NCBI RefSeq assembly: GCF_963691685.1
Contig: NZ_OY829290.1
Span: 372,001-436,000, forward strand
Reading direction: 5' to 3'
Source of the DNA: Thalassovita sp.
GTDB taxonomy: Bacteria > Pseudomonadota > Alphaproteobacteria > Rhodobacterales > Rhodobacteraceae
DNA length: 64,000 nt
Shown: positions 36,126 through 45,029 of the stretch, piece after piece
How the letters are laid out: each line of letters begins with the position of its first letter
Numbering within the stretch: the stretch's first letter is position 1
The notes under the pieces: generated by a model
The model's input: only the letters and a program-made list of their open reading frames with translations
Database searches by the model: none
What the model was told of the DNA's origin: nothing
Translations under genes and position numbers: made by a program

Positions 36126-37340
36126 TCATTCCGCAGGCAGGGCAGATCCCTGCGGGACAGCGCGGAAGTGTTGACGGTTCAGCCTCAAAACAAGCGCAAT
36201 CATCAGGATTTGGCTGAGCAGCGCCAAAGCGGTCAGCGCCCAATAGGCGGTGGAAAACTTGTCAATCACACCGGCGCCCACCAGACCTTTGTTCACAAAG
36301 AAGTGCAGCATCACGGAGAGCGCCACCCCGGGACAGACCAGCGCGTAGGACCCAGGCGAGGTTTTGCGTCCAAAGACAAAGTCACCGAAGTACCCAAGGC
36401 GTTTCAGCACTGCGAGGCCCAGCAGCAGGAAGCTCACCTGAACGGCCAACATCCGCCCCAGCATCATCATCGTTTCCCCCGGCGTGACATGGCTGTCGAA
36501 CTGCGTGTGCAGCCCGTGGTTCTGCCGCAGGAACAGAATGCCCAGCACTGTCATCAACGGCACAAGGATCAACAGGGTCGGCGCAGCCTCCTTGGCAGTG
36601 CCGTGTTGCAACATCGCGTTCATCGCGGTGAGGCCGGCAAACGCAGCATAAAGCAGCGCCGCCACTGCAAAGAAGCCCGACAGGACCAAGGCGATGCCCA
36701 CCACCGTCTGGTTGCTGCTCATCGCGGCCGGGGCCGAAAGACCCACGCCAATCATCGACAGCGCAAATGCCGGCAACATCTGCGCAAAGGAATTATGCGC
36801 CTTCAGGTCAAAAGCACCAGGCTGTGACAGGATCCGCCCCAGATAGTCACCAATCAGACGCAGCGCCCAGATCCCCAGCGCCAGAAAGGCAACCATTGCC
36901 AGCGGAAACAGATATTCAACGACCGACCACAGCCCCGGTACAAATACCAGACCAACAATGAACATTCCGTTAATGCTCATCGCCACTGCCAGCGGGGCGG
37001 CCAACAGGCTGGATTGAGCGTTGGTTTTGGTCAATGTTTCATAGGCTTGCGTCCTCTTGAAGGCACTCAGCGCCTTGAGGTTCCACACCAGTGAGGTGAG
37101 GTTCATCACCGCAAAAACTGCGATTCCCGCAAGGGCGATCACGACGCTTGCCCGCATAGGGGCGCTGCCCGTTGTCAGCGCGCGGGCGATGTCTTCGAAG
37201 ACGGGCACGGGCTGGCCGGGGTGGGGGATCCAAAACATCAGATACATGAAAAATGTGACGGACAATCCGCCTGCGCCCAAAGAGGCGAGGAAATACAGCG
37301 GGTTATGGCTGTCGGCTGGTCTAGAAAGAGTCTGTGCCAT
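36126..37340 (-). CDS. Ten-helix membrane protein, TDT (TehA/SLAC1/SSU1)-like topology, possible sulfur-linked (TsoY-type)
   Basis: This 404-residue protein has ten hydrophobic segments evenly spaced from about residue 16 to 390. That matches the ten-helix layout of the TDT/SLAC1 fold, but I see no decisive motif. NPLYFLASLGAGGLSVTFFMYLMF at the start and NGMFIVGLVFVPGLW are striking. I recall similar proteins annotated as TsoY-family, a weak memory. ATG 37340 has TTGGAGGCCACC upstream. Two ATTC-N8-GAAT dyads lie 16-55 bp upstream; this is the operator consensus reported for the persulfide sensors SqrR/BigR. A role in sulfite, thiosulfate or sulfide handling is inferred. Confidence 0.6.
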   Translation of the reverse strand: MAQTLSRPADSHNPLYFLASLGAGGLSVTFFMYLMFWIPHPGQPVPVFEDIARALTTGSAPMRASVVIALAGIAVFAVMNLTSLVWNLKALSAFKRTQAYETLTKTNAQSSLLAAPLAVAMSINGMFIVGLVFVPGLWSVVEYLFPLAMVAFLALGIWALRLIGDYLGRILSQPGAFDLKAHNSFAQMLPAFALSMIGVGLSAPAAMSSNQTVVGIALVLSGFFAVAALLYAAFAGLTAMNAMLQHGTAKEAAPTLLILVPLMTVLGILFLRQNHGLHTQFDSHVTPGETMMMLGRMLAVQVSFLLLGLAVLKRLGYFGDFVFGRKTSPGSYALVCPGVALSVMLHFFVNKGLVGAGVIDKFSTAYWALTALALLSQILMIALVLRLNRQHFRAVPQGSALPAE

Positions 37341-37355
37341 GGTGGCCTCCAAAAT

Positions 37356-37395
37356 ATTCCATATGCCGAATGTATATATATTCTGGAAATGGAAT
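37356..37395. promoter_or_regulatory. Two tandem ATTC-N8-GAAT dyads (candidate SqrR/BigR-type operator)
   Basis: ATTC-CATATGCC-GAAT at 37356-37371 and ATTC-TGGAAATG-GAAT at 37380-37395, start-to-start spacing 24 bp, separated by TGTATATA. They sit just upstream of the ten-helix membrane protein gene in its AT-rich promoter. The consensus ATTC-N8-GAAT is that reported for Rhodobacter capsulatus SqrR. No ArsR-type regulator gene is in the window. Confidence 0.65.
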
Positions 37396-37463
37396 ACAAA
37401 TGATGGATTGTCGCAGGGGGCAGCATTAGGGGGCTGTTAACCCCTTTGTGGCACAGTCCTTAG

Positions 37464-37856
37464 ATGAGATGGATTTTGGTGATTCTTATGCTCGCGGCCT
37501 GTGATATGGCCGGGCGTGATTTTCGGGGCCTGCCGGCAACGCGGGTTGACCTTGGCGGGATGCAGTTTGCGGTGCGCACCAATGGCACCACGGCGGAGGC
37601 TATCCGCCTCAACCGGATGCTTAGGCCCCGAATGGCTCAGGTCGGCACCCTGGCCGGGTTGGCGATTGAACAGGTGTCTGGTTGTCGGGTTCGTCAGATC
37701 TCGGGCGATGTGGCGGTTGTCACCGCGCGGCTTCACTGCGCGCAAGGGGCAGTGCCAACAGGCGGTAGCAGTGCATCCAAATGTATGTTGCAGGGTTTGG
37801 ATGCCCTGGATGGCTTCGCGGCGGAGGTCCTAACCTGCGATCTCGATCCAGGTTAG
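37464..37856 (+). CDS. Small hypothetical lipoprotein
   Basis: This 130-residue protein has a short signal sequence and a lipobox LMLAAC (Cys at residue 13), so it is predicted to be lipid-anchored. The mature part is small, with Cys residues at about 74, 92, 107 and 125 that could form disulfides (SGCRVRQISGD, ARLHCAQG, KCMLQGLD, LTCDLD). I do not recognise the family. It diverges from the ten-helix protein gene. Confidence 0.7.
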   Translation: MRWILVILMLAACDMAGRDFRGLPATRVDLGGMQFAVRTNGTTAEAIRLNRMLRPRMAQVGTLAGLAIEQVSGCRVRQISGDVAVVTARLHCAQGAVPTGGSSASKCMLQGLDALDGFAAEVLTCDLDPG

Positions 37857-37945
37857 GGACGATATGACGAATGGCCCTGGATGAGGCGGCAGATGTGCCA
37901 CCTAACCAAGGCCAAAAGCGGAGGGTGCTGAACACCACTGAGGAG

Positions 37946-40900
37946 CTAGGCCCGCAGCGCCTCGATCAAGGCACGGGCCGAGTTTGATCGCGGTGTCCAC
38001 AGCCCGCGGTCCATGGCTTCCTGCAAACGTTCAGCAATCTCGCGTAGGGCTGGCGCGTTATGCTCGGCAATGAAATCGCGGGTGTCCTGATCTTCCAGAA
38101 ACGCGGAATGTACCAAATCAAAATGGTGATTTCTGACCGCTCCGGTGGTCGCTGCAAAGGCAAAGAGGTAATCGACCGTCGCGGCAATCTCAAAGGCGCC
38201 TTTATAGCCGTGGCGTTTGACCCCATCGATCCACTTCGGGTTCACCACGCGTGACCGCAGCACCCGGCCGATTTCCTCGTCCAGCGTGCGGATCACCGGA
38301 CGTTCAGGGCGGGAATGGTCATTGTGATAGATGGGCCGGTCCTGCCCCTGCAGGGTTTTCACCGCGGCCGCGGCACCGCCTTCGAACTGGTAGTAGTCAT
38401 CACTGTCCAGCAGGTCATGTTCGCGGTTGTCCTGGTTCTGCACAATCGCTTCGGCCTGTGACAGGCGTTGTTCCAGCCCGTCGCGGTCCTTTTGCCCTTC
38501 GCCGCCGGCCCCATAGGAATAGCTGCCCCATTCCAGATAAGCCTCTGCGAAATCGGCGGTGTCATTCCAGATCCGCTCATCAATCAGGGCCTGCAGACCC
38601 GCCCCATAGGCCCCGGGTTTGGAGCCGAAAACGCGGGCCTGACCTTCGCCGGACCGGGCGCGGGCGGCGGCGGGGTTTTGATCCTCTGGCTCCTCAAGGG
38701 CCTGAACCGCGCGGGCAGCGCTGTCCACCAAAGCGATCAGCTGTGGGAAGGCATCGCGGAAAAAGCCAGAAATACGCAGGGTGACGTCAACCCGGGGCCG
38801 GTCAAGCACCGAGGCTGGCAAAATCTCAAACCCGGTGACACGCCGGTTGGCATTGTCCCATTTGGGTTTGACCCCCATCAGGGCCAGCGCTTGGGCAATG
38901 TCATCGCCACCGGTGCGCATATTCGCAGTGCCCCAGGCAGTGACCAGCAGGCTGCGCGGCCAGTCGCCGTGATCCTGCAGGTGCTTTTCAATCAACAGGT
39001 TGGCGGATTTCCACCCCAGCGCCCAGGCCGTTGGGGTCGGCACCGCACGGCTGTCGACCGAATAAAAATTCCGCCCTGTCGGCAGGGTATCCAACCGTCC
39101 GCGGGTCGGCGCGCCAGAGGGGCCGGGGGGCAGGAACCGGCCGTCCAGAACCTGCAGGAAGCCATCGGTTTCGGCGGGGCCACAGCTGTCCAGCGTGGGA
39201 CGGATCGTGGTGCGCAGGTGCGTCAGCACCTCGGCTGACGAGGGACCGGGGGCAGCGCCTTCGGTGTCGAGGAGGACGATTGCCAGCAGTTCCAGACGTT
39301 CCACCGTGTCGCCATGACTGCGCCAATTGGCAGTGTCGAGATCTGCCAGCACTCCAGGACGCGGGCCCTGCCAGGGGGCGGCCATGTCACAGTCCAGCGG
39401 ATCAAAGCCAAGCTCCAGATCCTCGGCCAATGCCCGGATCAGCGAGTTGTCCGCGCCTTTGCCCTGACCGCGGGGCACGCGGGCCAGCGCGATGGTCAGA
39501 TCGCGGGCTTGATCGCCATCGGGCGACGTGCCGAAAATGTGCAGCCCATCGCGGATCTGGGCCTCTTTCAGATCACACAGGTAAGCGTCCAGTTTGGCCA
39601 GATCGCTGTCTTCATCCTCACCTTTTAGCCCAGCATCTTCGCCGATTCCGGTGGCCGAGGTAAGCGAGAGGATTTCACGCCGCAGGTGTTCAATGCGGCG
39701 GGGATCCACGCCGGCGGCCTCATAGTATTCATCGACCAGCGCCTCCAGATCCTTCATCGGTCCATAGCTTTCGGCGCGGGTCAGCGGTGGTGTCAGGTGG
39801 TCGATGATGACGGCCTGCGCGCGGCGTTTGGCTTGGGTGCCCTCGCCGGGGTCATTGACGATGAACGGATATAGATGCGGCGTGGGGCCAAAGACCACCT
39901 CAGGCCAGCAGGTCGAGGAGAGCGCCAGTGCCTTGCCGGGCAGCCACTCCATATTGCCGTGTTTGCCCATATGGGCGATCGCATCGGCGCCAAACTCATG
40001 GCGCAGCTGGAAATAGAAGGCCAGATAGTTGTGTGGCGGCACCAGATCCGGCGAATGATAGGTGTCGGTCGGGTCGATGTTATAGCCGCGGGCGGGCTGC
40101 ACCGTGATCACCGCATTGCCGAACGGGAAGATCGACAGGGCAAAGCCGTTGCCATCGCAGAACGGATCCTCCTCGGGCTGGCCCCAGCGGCTCTCGATCT
40201 GTTCGCGCACCTCCCAGGGCAGGGCATCATAATGCTGCCGGTAGCTGGCGAGCGTCATGGGCGTGCCGCCGTCGCGCGCGGCGCGATCGGTCAGCCAGTT
40301 GGTGGGCCCGGCCATGATCTGCTGCATCAGCGCGTCACTGTCGGCGGGCGCGTTTTCAACGCTGTAGCCTGCCCCGGCCAGCGCCTGCAGCATGTTCACA
40401 GCGGCGGCGGGTGTGTCGAGGCCGACACCATTGGCCAGCCGCCCGTCCTTGTTGGGGTAGTTTGCCAGCACCATGGCAACCCGGCGATCAGCCGGGGCCT
40501 TGTGGCGCAGCTTGGCCCAATTGGCGGCAAGGCGGGCGGTGAAATCGATCCGGTCGCCCTGGGCGCGGTAGGTGGCGATGGGGCATTCGGTGGCCTCATC
40601 AAAATAGGCTTCATCCTTGAAGCTGATGGCGCGTGACAGGATGCGGCCGTCGACCTCAGGCAGGGCGACGTTCATTGCAATGTCGCGGGCAGACAGACCG
40701 GTGAGGCCCTCAGCCCAGGCCTGTTCGGTGCTGCCCGCCAGAACGATCTGAAACACCGGTGCTTCGGCGGCGGCGGGCATGGTCAGCGGGTTGTCCGGCG
40801 CCTGGTCGCCCGCATGGGGGCTGCCAACGGCAAAGGCGGTGGTATTGAGGATCACCGAGGGCGCCGCCGCGGTGAAAAGGGTTTCCAGCGTCGCGACCGA

Positions 40901-41638
40901 TACTGGATCTTTCAGGGAGGCCACAAAAATCGGCAGCGGGTTCAGCCCCTGGCGCAATAGCGATTTCACCAAACGGTTGATCGGGTTCAGGCCAGCGCCC
41001 TGCACCAAGGCGCGGTAAAAGATCACCGGCACCACAGGCTGGCCGTCGCGCCATGCGCCCTGTGCGGCGGCAATGTCGGCGACACCGGCGCCGGGCCAGT
41101 AGACCCCGGCGCGTAGAAGGGGGGCAGCGGCCTGTGGGGCCTCACCCTGATGATCCGCCAGCATCCAGTTGCAATAGCTGAGGAAGTTCAGCGCGTTGTC
41201 CGGCCCGCCCTCAACCAGATAGGCCCAGAGTGCATCATAGTCTTCCGACGACACGGTCGAAAGGCCGCGCAACTCGGCGTCGGGTTTGTCGTCCCCGGGC
41301 AGGGCCACAAAGGGCACACCGGCCTCCGCCAGACGGGCGGCAAATTGTTCGAACCCGTATTTCCAGTAGCCCGCCCCGCCCAGAATGCGTGCCACCACCA
41401 GCCGTGATTTCGTGGCGCAATTGTCCAGATGCAGATCCACAGACATCGGATGCTGCAGATGGGTCAGGTTGGACAGGCGCAGGCTAGGCGCATCGCTGAG
41501 ATCGGCGCGGGCCTGGCTGAGGGCCGCCAGTTCCGTGTCGGCCGCAGAGATGAAGATCACATCAGCCGGGCTTTGGCCCAGATCCACGGGTTCCTGCCCG
41601 TCATCAATCGATCCCGGAGTGGCGGCGAGAAGATGCAT
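37946..41638 (-). CDS. cobN: Cobaltochelatase subunit CobN
   Basis: This 1230-residue large subunit of the aerobic cobaltochelatase inserts cobalt into hydrogenobyrinic acid a,c-diamide with the AAA+ partners CobS and CobT, which are not in the window. Typical CobN blocks are present: HMGKHGNMEWLPGKALALS (about 555), YPFIVNDPGEGTQAKRR, GRNFYSVDSRAVPTPTAW (about 860) and GFFRDAFPQLIALVDSA near residue 970. Length is normal for the family. It is the last gene of the minus-strand cobalt block after cobW and the GNAT gene; a 248-bp gap holding a small opposite-strand gene separates it. Confidence 0.97.
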   Translation of the reverse strand: MHLLAATPGSIDDGQEPVDLGQSPADVIFISAADTELAALSQARADLSDAPSLRLSNLTHLQHPMSVDLHLDNCATKSRLVVARILGGAGYWKYGFEQFAARLAEAGVPFVALPGDDKPDAELRGLSTVSSEDYDALWAYLVEGGPDNALNFLSYCNWMLADHQGEAPQAAAPLLRAGVYWPGAGVADIAAAQGAWRDGQPVVPVIFYRALVQGAGLNPINRLVKSLLRQGLNPLPIFVASLKDPVSVATLETLFTAAAPSVILNTTAFAVGSPHAGDQAPDNPLTMPAAAEAPVFQIVLAGSTEQAWAEGLTGLSARDIAMNVALPEVDGRILSRAISFKDEAYFDEATECPIATYRAQGDRIDFTARLAANWAKLRHKAPADRRVAMVLANYPNKDGRLANGVGLDTPAAAVNMLQALAGAGYSVENAPADSDALMQQIMAGPTNWLTDRAARDGGTPMTLASYRQHYDALPWEVREQIESRWGQPEEDPFCDGNGFALSIFPFGNAVITVQPARGYNIDPTDTYHSPDLVPPHNYLAFYFQLRHEFGADAIAHMGKHGNMEWLPGKALALSSTCWPEVVFGPTPHLYPFIVNDPGEGTQAKRRAQAVIIDHLTPPLTRAESYGPMKDLEALVDEYYEAAGVDPRRIEHLRREILSLTSATGIGEDAGLKGEDEDSDLAKLDAYLCDLKEAQIRDGLHIFGTSPDGDQARDLTIALARVPRGQGKGADNSLIRALAEDLELGFDPLDCDMAAPWQGPRPGVLADLDTANWRSHGDTVERLELLAIVLLDTEGAAPGPSSAEVLTHLRTTIRPTLDSCGPAETDGFLQVLDGRFLPPGPSGAPTRGRLDTLPTGRNFYSVDSRAVPTPTAWALGWKSANLLIEKHLQDHGDWPRSLLVTAWGTANMRTGGDDIAQALALMGVKPKWDNANRRVTGFEILPASVLDRPRVDVTLRISGFFRDAFPQLIALVDSAARAVQALEEPEDQNPAAARARSGEGQARVFGSKPGAYGAGLQALIDERIWNDTADFAEAYLEWGSYSYGAGGEGQKDRDGLEQRLSQAEAIVQNQDNREHDLLDSDDYYQFEGGAAAAVKTLQGQDRPIYHNDHSRPERPVIRTLDEEIGRVLRSRVVNPKWIDGVKRHGYKGAFEIAATVDYLFAFAATTGAVRNHHFDLVHSAFLEDQDTRDFIAEHNAPALREIAERLQEAMDRGLWTPRSNSARALIEALRA

Positions 41639-41710
41639 CTAGCGGACCTTTGCTTGAGCTTTGTGGTAGATTGCGGCAAGAGCCGTCAAAACCAGTGGAA
41701 GGGTGATCAG

Positions 41711-41881
41711 ATGGATTACAGCAGAATGGGCGGGGTGAAGCCCACCTACGGCAAAAACAAACCGCGCAATGAAAACAACCGCCGCAACAACGACAAGGGC
41801 ACCGATAAGGCGGCCTTGCTGGAGCGCATGAAGAAAGCGGCCGCCGAAGGTAAAGCGCCGGAAAAAGAGCACAAGGGCTGA
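41711..41881 (+). CDS. Small basic hypothetical protein
   Basis: This 56-residue protein is rich in Lys, Arg and Asn (MDYSRMGGVKPTYGKNKP at the start; a Lys/Glu-rich helix KAALLERMKKAAAEGKAPEK at the end). AAGGGTGATCAG precedes the ATG. It lies in the gap between the GNAT gene and cobN on the opposite strand. Its composition resembles small conserved roseobacter proteins, but I cannot name a family. A short unknown, possibly nucleic-acid-binding, protein. Confidence 0.55.
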   Translation: MDYSRMGGVKPTYGKNKPRNENNRRNNDKGTDKAALLERMKKAAAEGKAPEKEHKG

Positions 41882-41886
41882 GCCGG

Positions 41887-42336
41887 TCAAAGTGCTTTGC
41901 CCATGAACAGGCTGGCGGGGTGATCGGGATAGTCCCCGAAAGGGCCGATGACCGCGTAGCCGAGGCGTTTGTAAAGCGCGACCGCGGCTTCCAGCTTGTC
42001 GCCGGTTTCCAGATTGACCGCCTGATGGCCCAATGCGGCTGCGCGGGCTTCCAGTTCGGCCATCAGCAGGCGCGCCAGGCGTTTGCCGCGCGCCTGAGGC
42101 GTCACGAAGAGGCGTTTCACCTCGCTGTAGCTGCCGCAATCAACCAGCGCCACGCAACCAAGGGCGGCGCCTTCTTCCCGCGCGACGAGGAAGGTGATGC
42201 TGTCATCCACCAGCTCCTCGGGATCGAGGGTGAAGCATTCCTCTGCCGAGTAGACCGCGCGCAGGGCCGCGTCTGAGCCAGCCAACAGGGTGCGGCCATC
42301 CTCGGTCAGGGGCGATTCCTGCGCGATGGTGATCAT
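41887..42336 (-). CDS. GNAT family N-acetyltransferase
   Basis: This 149-residue acetyltransferase has the acetyl-CoA motif A VKRLFVTPQARGKRLARLLM (about 73-92) and motif B around LETGDKLEAAVALYKRLGYAVIGPF. Substrate unknown. Its start codon overlaps the cobW stop by 4 bp (ATGA), so it is translated together with cobW. Confidence 0.88.
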   Translation of the reverse strand: MITIAQESPLTEDGRTLLAGSDAALRAVYSAEECFTLDPEELVDDSITFLVAREEGAALGCVALVDCGSYSEVKRLFVTPQARGKRLARLLMAELEARAAALGHQAVNLETGDKLEAAVALYKRLGYAVIGPFGDYPDHPASLFMGKAL

Positions 42337-43403
42337 GCTTGCAGTGCCTTCTCAATTGCTGCGCGGTCCAGGCCGGACTCCCCAATCACCACCAAGCGGG
42401 TTTTGCGTGGGTTGCTGCCGAAGGGCTGGTCAAAATAGGTGTCGATGCGCGGGCCAACCGCCTGCAGGGTCAGGCGCATCGGCTTGCCGGTCACTGCAGC
42501 GAAGCCTTTCAGGCGCAGGATGCCGTGATCGCGAATGACGCTGACCACCTGATCGGCAAAGGCTTTGGGATCGGTGATTTCGGCGCGTTCCACAACGAAG
42601 CTTTCGAAATCGTCATGGTCGTGATCGTGGTGATGATGGTGATGATCGTCGCCAACCTCGTGATCGTGATCATGGTGGTGATGGTGGCTTTCGTGACGCG
42701 CGGCCATATCAGCCTCGGCGCCCACACCCTGACCCAGCAGCACATCCACCGGCAGAACCCCCATGGAGGCTTTGACCACCTGCACGCCGTCGCGGCTTTC
42801 GTCTTTCAGGCGGGTGGTCAGCTGGGTGGCTTCCTCTGCGCTGAGGAGGTCGGTTTTGTTCACCACAATCATATCGGCGCAGGTGACCTGATCTTCGAAC
42901 AGTTCCGACAGCGGGGTTTCGTGATCCAGGTTTTCGTCCAGCTTACGCTGCGCGTCCACGGCGGCGATGTTGTGGGCGAACTGGCCATCCTGCACGGCGC
43001 GGCCATCCACAACGGTGACCACACCGTCCACGGTCACGCGGGTGGAAATTTCGGGCCAGTTGAAGGCGCGGACCAAGGGCTGCGGCAGCGCCAGACCGGA
43101 GGTTTCGATCACGATGTGATCGGGTTTCTGATCCCGATCCAACAGCTTTTCCAGCGTCGGGATGAAGTCTTCGGCCACGGTGCAGCAGATGCAGCCGTTC
43201 GAAAGCTCCATGATGTCATCTTCGGTGCAGGTCTCATCACCGCAGCCTTTCAGGATGTCACCATCCACACCAAGATCGCCGAATTCATTGATGATCAGCG
43301 CGATGCGCTTGCCATTGGCATTGGCCAGCATATTGCGGATCAGGGTGGTTTTACCGGCACCGAGGAAACCGGTCACAACGGTTGCAGGGATCTTGGCGGG
43401 CAT
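42333..43403 (-). CDS. cobW: Cobalamin biosynthesis GTPase/metallochaperone CobW
   Basis: This 356-residue G3E GTPase has Walker A GFLGAGKTTLIRNML (about 12), the metal-binding NGCICCTVAEDF (CxCC, about 70) and ETSGLALPQPLVRAF. NKTDL and the CobW C-terminal domain follow after a long His/Asp-rich loop (about 235-270). In cobalamin producers CobW is thought to deliver cobalt to CobNST. The extreme His loop suggests metal storage as well. It lies 115 bp downstream of the His-rich membrane protein and just upstream of GNAT and cobN. Confidence 0.96.
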   Translation of the reverse strand: MPAKIPATVVTGFLGAGKTTLIRNMLANANGKRIALIINEFGDLGVDGDILKGCGDETCTEDDIMELSNGCICCTVAEDFIPTLEKLLDRDQKPDHIVIETSGLALPQPLVRAFNWPEISTRVTVDGVVTVVDGRAVQDGQFAHNIAAVDAQRKLDENLDHETPLSELFEDQVTCADMIVVNKTDLLSAEEATQLTTRLKDESRDGVQVVKASMGVLPVDVLLGQGVGAEADMAARHESHHHHHDHDHEVGDDHHHHHHDHDHDDFESFVVERAEITDPKAFADQVVSVIRDHGILRLKGFAAVTGKPMRLTLQAVGPRIDTYFDQPFGSNPRKTRLVVIGESGLDRAAIEKALQA

Positions 43404-43518
43404 GTGGGCTCTCCGTTTCGGGCGTGTCTGCGCGGGGCAGCGGCGTTGGGTTCTGTCTACTGCGCTCCGCGGCCGAGGGCCAGTGAGGCGGAGCGCAGTT
43501 GATGTGTGTGTTTCTGCG

Positions 43519-44055
43519 TCAGTTCTGCGCGGCGGGGACGGTGATCACCGCCTCAACCATCTTGCCGCTGTGCATCAGCTGCTCATGGCTGTTGGCGTTC
43601 AGGGTCACCTTGACCTCAGCGCCCGGTGTCAGGTTCGACAGCAGGAACCAGTCACTGTAGAGCCGGGTCAGCTTGACCCCATCGATATGGATATGGGCGT
43701 GGCCTGTGCCGGGCACATGCGGACCATTCACCGCCTCAGGGGTCAGGGCAAAGTTTTGATAGCGCACTTGCAGGTTATAGCTGTTGCCCCCGTCATGGTG
43801 CAGCTCCAGCGACAGGTCTGGCATACCAGTGGCCTCACTCGTGACATCCAGCATGGCGCTGTGATCGTGACCGGTCATGGCACCTGCAGTCGTGTCATGG
43901 GGCATGTCATGGGCCAGATGGCCGGTGCCTGCGCCGTGCGCGGCGGGGTCATTATGGTCGTGGCCTTCCAGCTGCGCGTTGCTGCTGACCGCCAGCAGGA
44001 AGCCAAATCCAGTGCCAAAAAACAGGGCGATGATCGCAAGGTAGAGGCTCTTCAT
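43519..44055 (-). CDS. His-rich membrane-anchored periplasmic protein of the cobalt block
   Basis: This 178-residue protein has one N-terminal hydrophobic segment (about 4-23; no convincing cleavage site). A His/Asp-rich stretch (about 31-68: GHDHNDPAAHGAGTGHLAHD, then MPHDTTAGAMTGHDHSAM) comes next. The C-terminal beta-rich domain contains GTGHAHIHIDG and HEQLMHSGKM. It sits between cbtA and cobW, 64 bp after cbtA. The residues and context suggest periplasmic cobalt binding, perhaps presenting metal to CbtAB. I do not know a named family. Confidence 0.7.
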   Translation of the reverse strand: MKSLYLAIIALFFGTGFGFLLAVSSNAQLEGHDHNDPAAHGAGTGHLAHDMPHDTTAGAMTGHDHSAMLDVTSEATGMPDLSLELHHDGGNSYNLQVRYQNFALTPEAVNGPHVPGTGHAHIHIDGVKLTRLYSDWFLLSNLTPGAEVKVTLNANSHEQLMHSGKMVEAVITVPAAQN

Positions 44056-44119
44056 CTCTACGGGTCCTTTCGGCTAAAGGCCGGGAACAATGCCCCCGGC
44101 CCAGCGTCTGTGTATTGGA

Positions 44120-44800
44120 TTAACCTTCAGCCTCGGCGCGGCTCCAGAAGAAGCCGGCGAAACAGCCAAGGATCGCCCAGGAGGCCAGGCCAACGCCAAG
44201 GGCGCGACCGGCAAATTCCCCGCCCAGTTCCGGCGGCACGGGGCCGGCGAAATGTTCAGGCTGCGGTGCGCCGATCAAATGAGGTGCCAGCAGCAGCACG
44301 GCGGCAACACCCCATGCGGCCCAGCCCGAACCGAAGCCGATCAGCGCCATCGCGATCGCGGCGGAAATCACCGTGCCGAACCACCAGATCTGACGGTCCA
44401 CAACATCGGCCGCTGCAACACCGGGCAGTTCCGGCGGCAGGCTGACAGCGGGGGCGAAATGGAAGGCGATATAGCCTGCAATGCCCCAGATGATACCGTT
44501 GCGCGCGGTCACGGCATGGCCGCGGTCGCTGGCCAGCGCCATGGCGCCCACCAGCATGAAGGCATAGCCGGTGTAGATCAGTGCGGTGAACAGAACGCTC
44601 AGCCCGTCGCGCATCGCGTCAAAGCCCGGCAGCTCCTGTTCAACAGCGTTCAGTGTTCCCCCGAAATGCACCAGATCGCCGCCCTCGTAGAGTTCGGCGT
44701 GCAAGAGCACAGGTTGCACGAATACCAGTTGCAGCACGGCGGCAATCAGCCCTGCTGCAAACCCAGCGAACAACGCGCTGGTCCCGATTTTAGCAAACAT
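44120..44800 (-). CDS. cbtA: Cobalt transporter subunit CbtA
   Basis: This 226-residue membrane protein has about six hydrophobic segments. It has the CbtA pattern: FAGFAAGLIAAVLQLVFVQP at the start, YTGYAFMLVGAMALA, AGYIAFHFAPAVSLPPELPG (about 112-131) and GEFAGRALGVGLASWAILG. CbtAB is a B12-regulated cobalt uptake system identified by comparative genomics. It starts 14 bp after cbtB and lies downstream of a cobalamin riboswitch. Confidence 0.93.
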   Translation of the reverse strand: MFAKIGTSALFAGFAAGLIAAVLQLVFVQPVLLHAELYEGGDLVHFGGTLNAVEQELPGFDAMRDGLSVLFTALIYTGYAFMLVGAMALASDRGHAVTARNGIIWGIAGYIAFHFAPAVSLPPELPGVAAADVVDRQIWWFGTVISAAIAMALIGFGSGWAAWGVAAVLLLAPHLIGAPQPEHFAGPVPPELGGEFAGRALGVGLASWAILGCFAGFFWSRAEAEG

Positions 44801-44814
44801 GATGTCTGGTCAGC

Positions 44815-44994
44815 TCAGTGGCAGGGGAAGCCAGTGGCGTGGCGCACGTCATGTGCGGCATCATGCAGGGTGTCTGCCTGTACGTGGCCGGCAACGGTGA
44901 CGATGCCCATGCCAATCACAGCGGCAAAAATGAAACCAACCAGCGCCGAGGTGTTGGACTTTGCGGCGGTCTTCGTCGCAGTCATAGTGGTCAT
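44815..44994 (-). CDS. cbtB: Cobalt transporter subunit CbtB
   Basis: This 59-residue, single-helix membrane protein has a helix at about 14-36 (TSALVGFIFAAVIGMGIVTV) and the His-containing C-terminus HDAAHDVRHATGFPCH, the hallmark of CbtB. ATG 44994 has GAGGAGACAG upstream; an in-frame ATG at 45018 would put that site inside the gene. It is the first gene after the cobalamin riboswitch. Confidence 0.93.
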   Translation of the reverse strand: MTTMTATKTAAKSNTSALVGFIFAAVIGMGIVTVAGHVQADTLHDAAHDVRHATGFPCH

Positions 44995-45029
44995 TTGTTC
45001 TGTCTCCTCTTCCGTCATCCCCGACGGAT

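Noticed and set aside
42590..42700. Tandem DNA repeat of GTGATG units
   Set aside because: It is the coding sequence of the His/Asp-rich loop of CobW read on the other strand; codon bias explains it.
42339..43502. 387-codon open frame on the plus strand over cobW
   Set aside because: It is antisense to cobW, which has all G3E GTPase motifs; the opposite reading has none.
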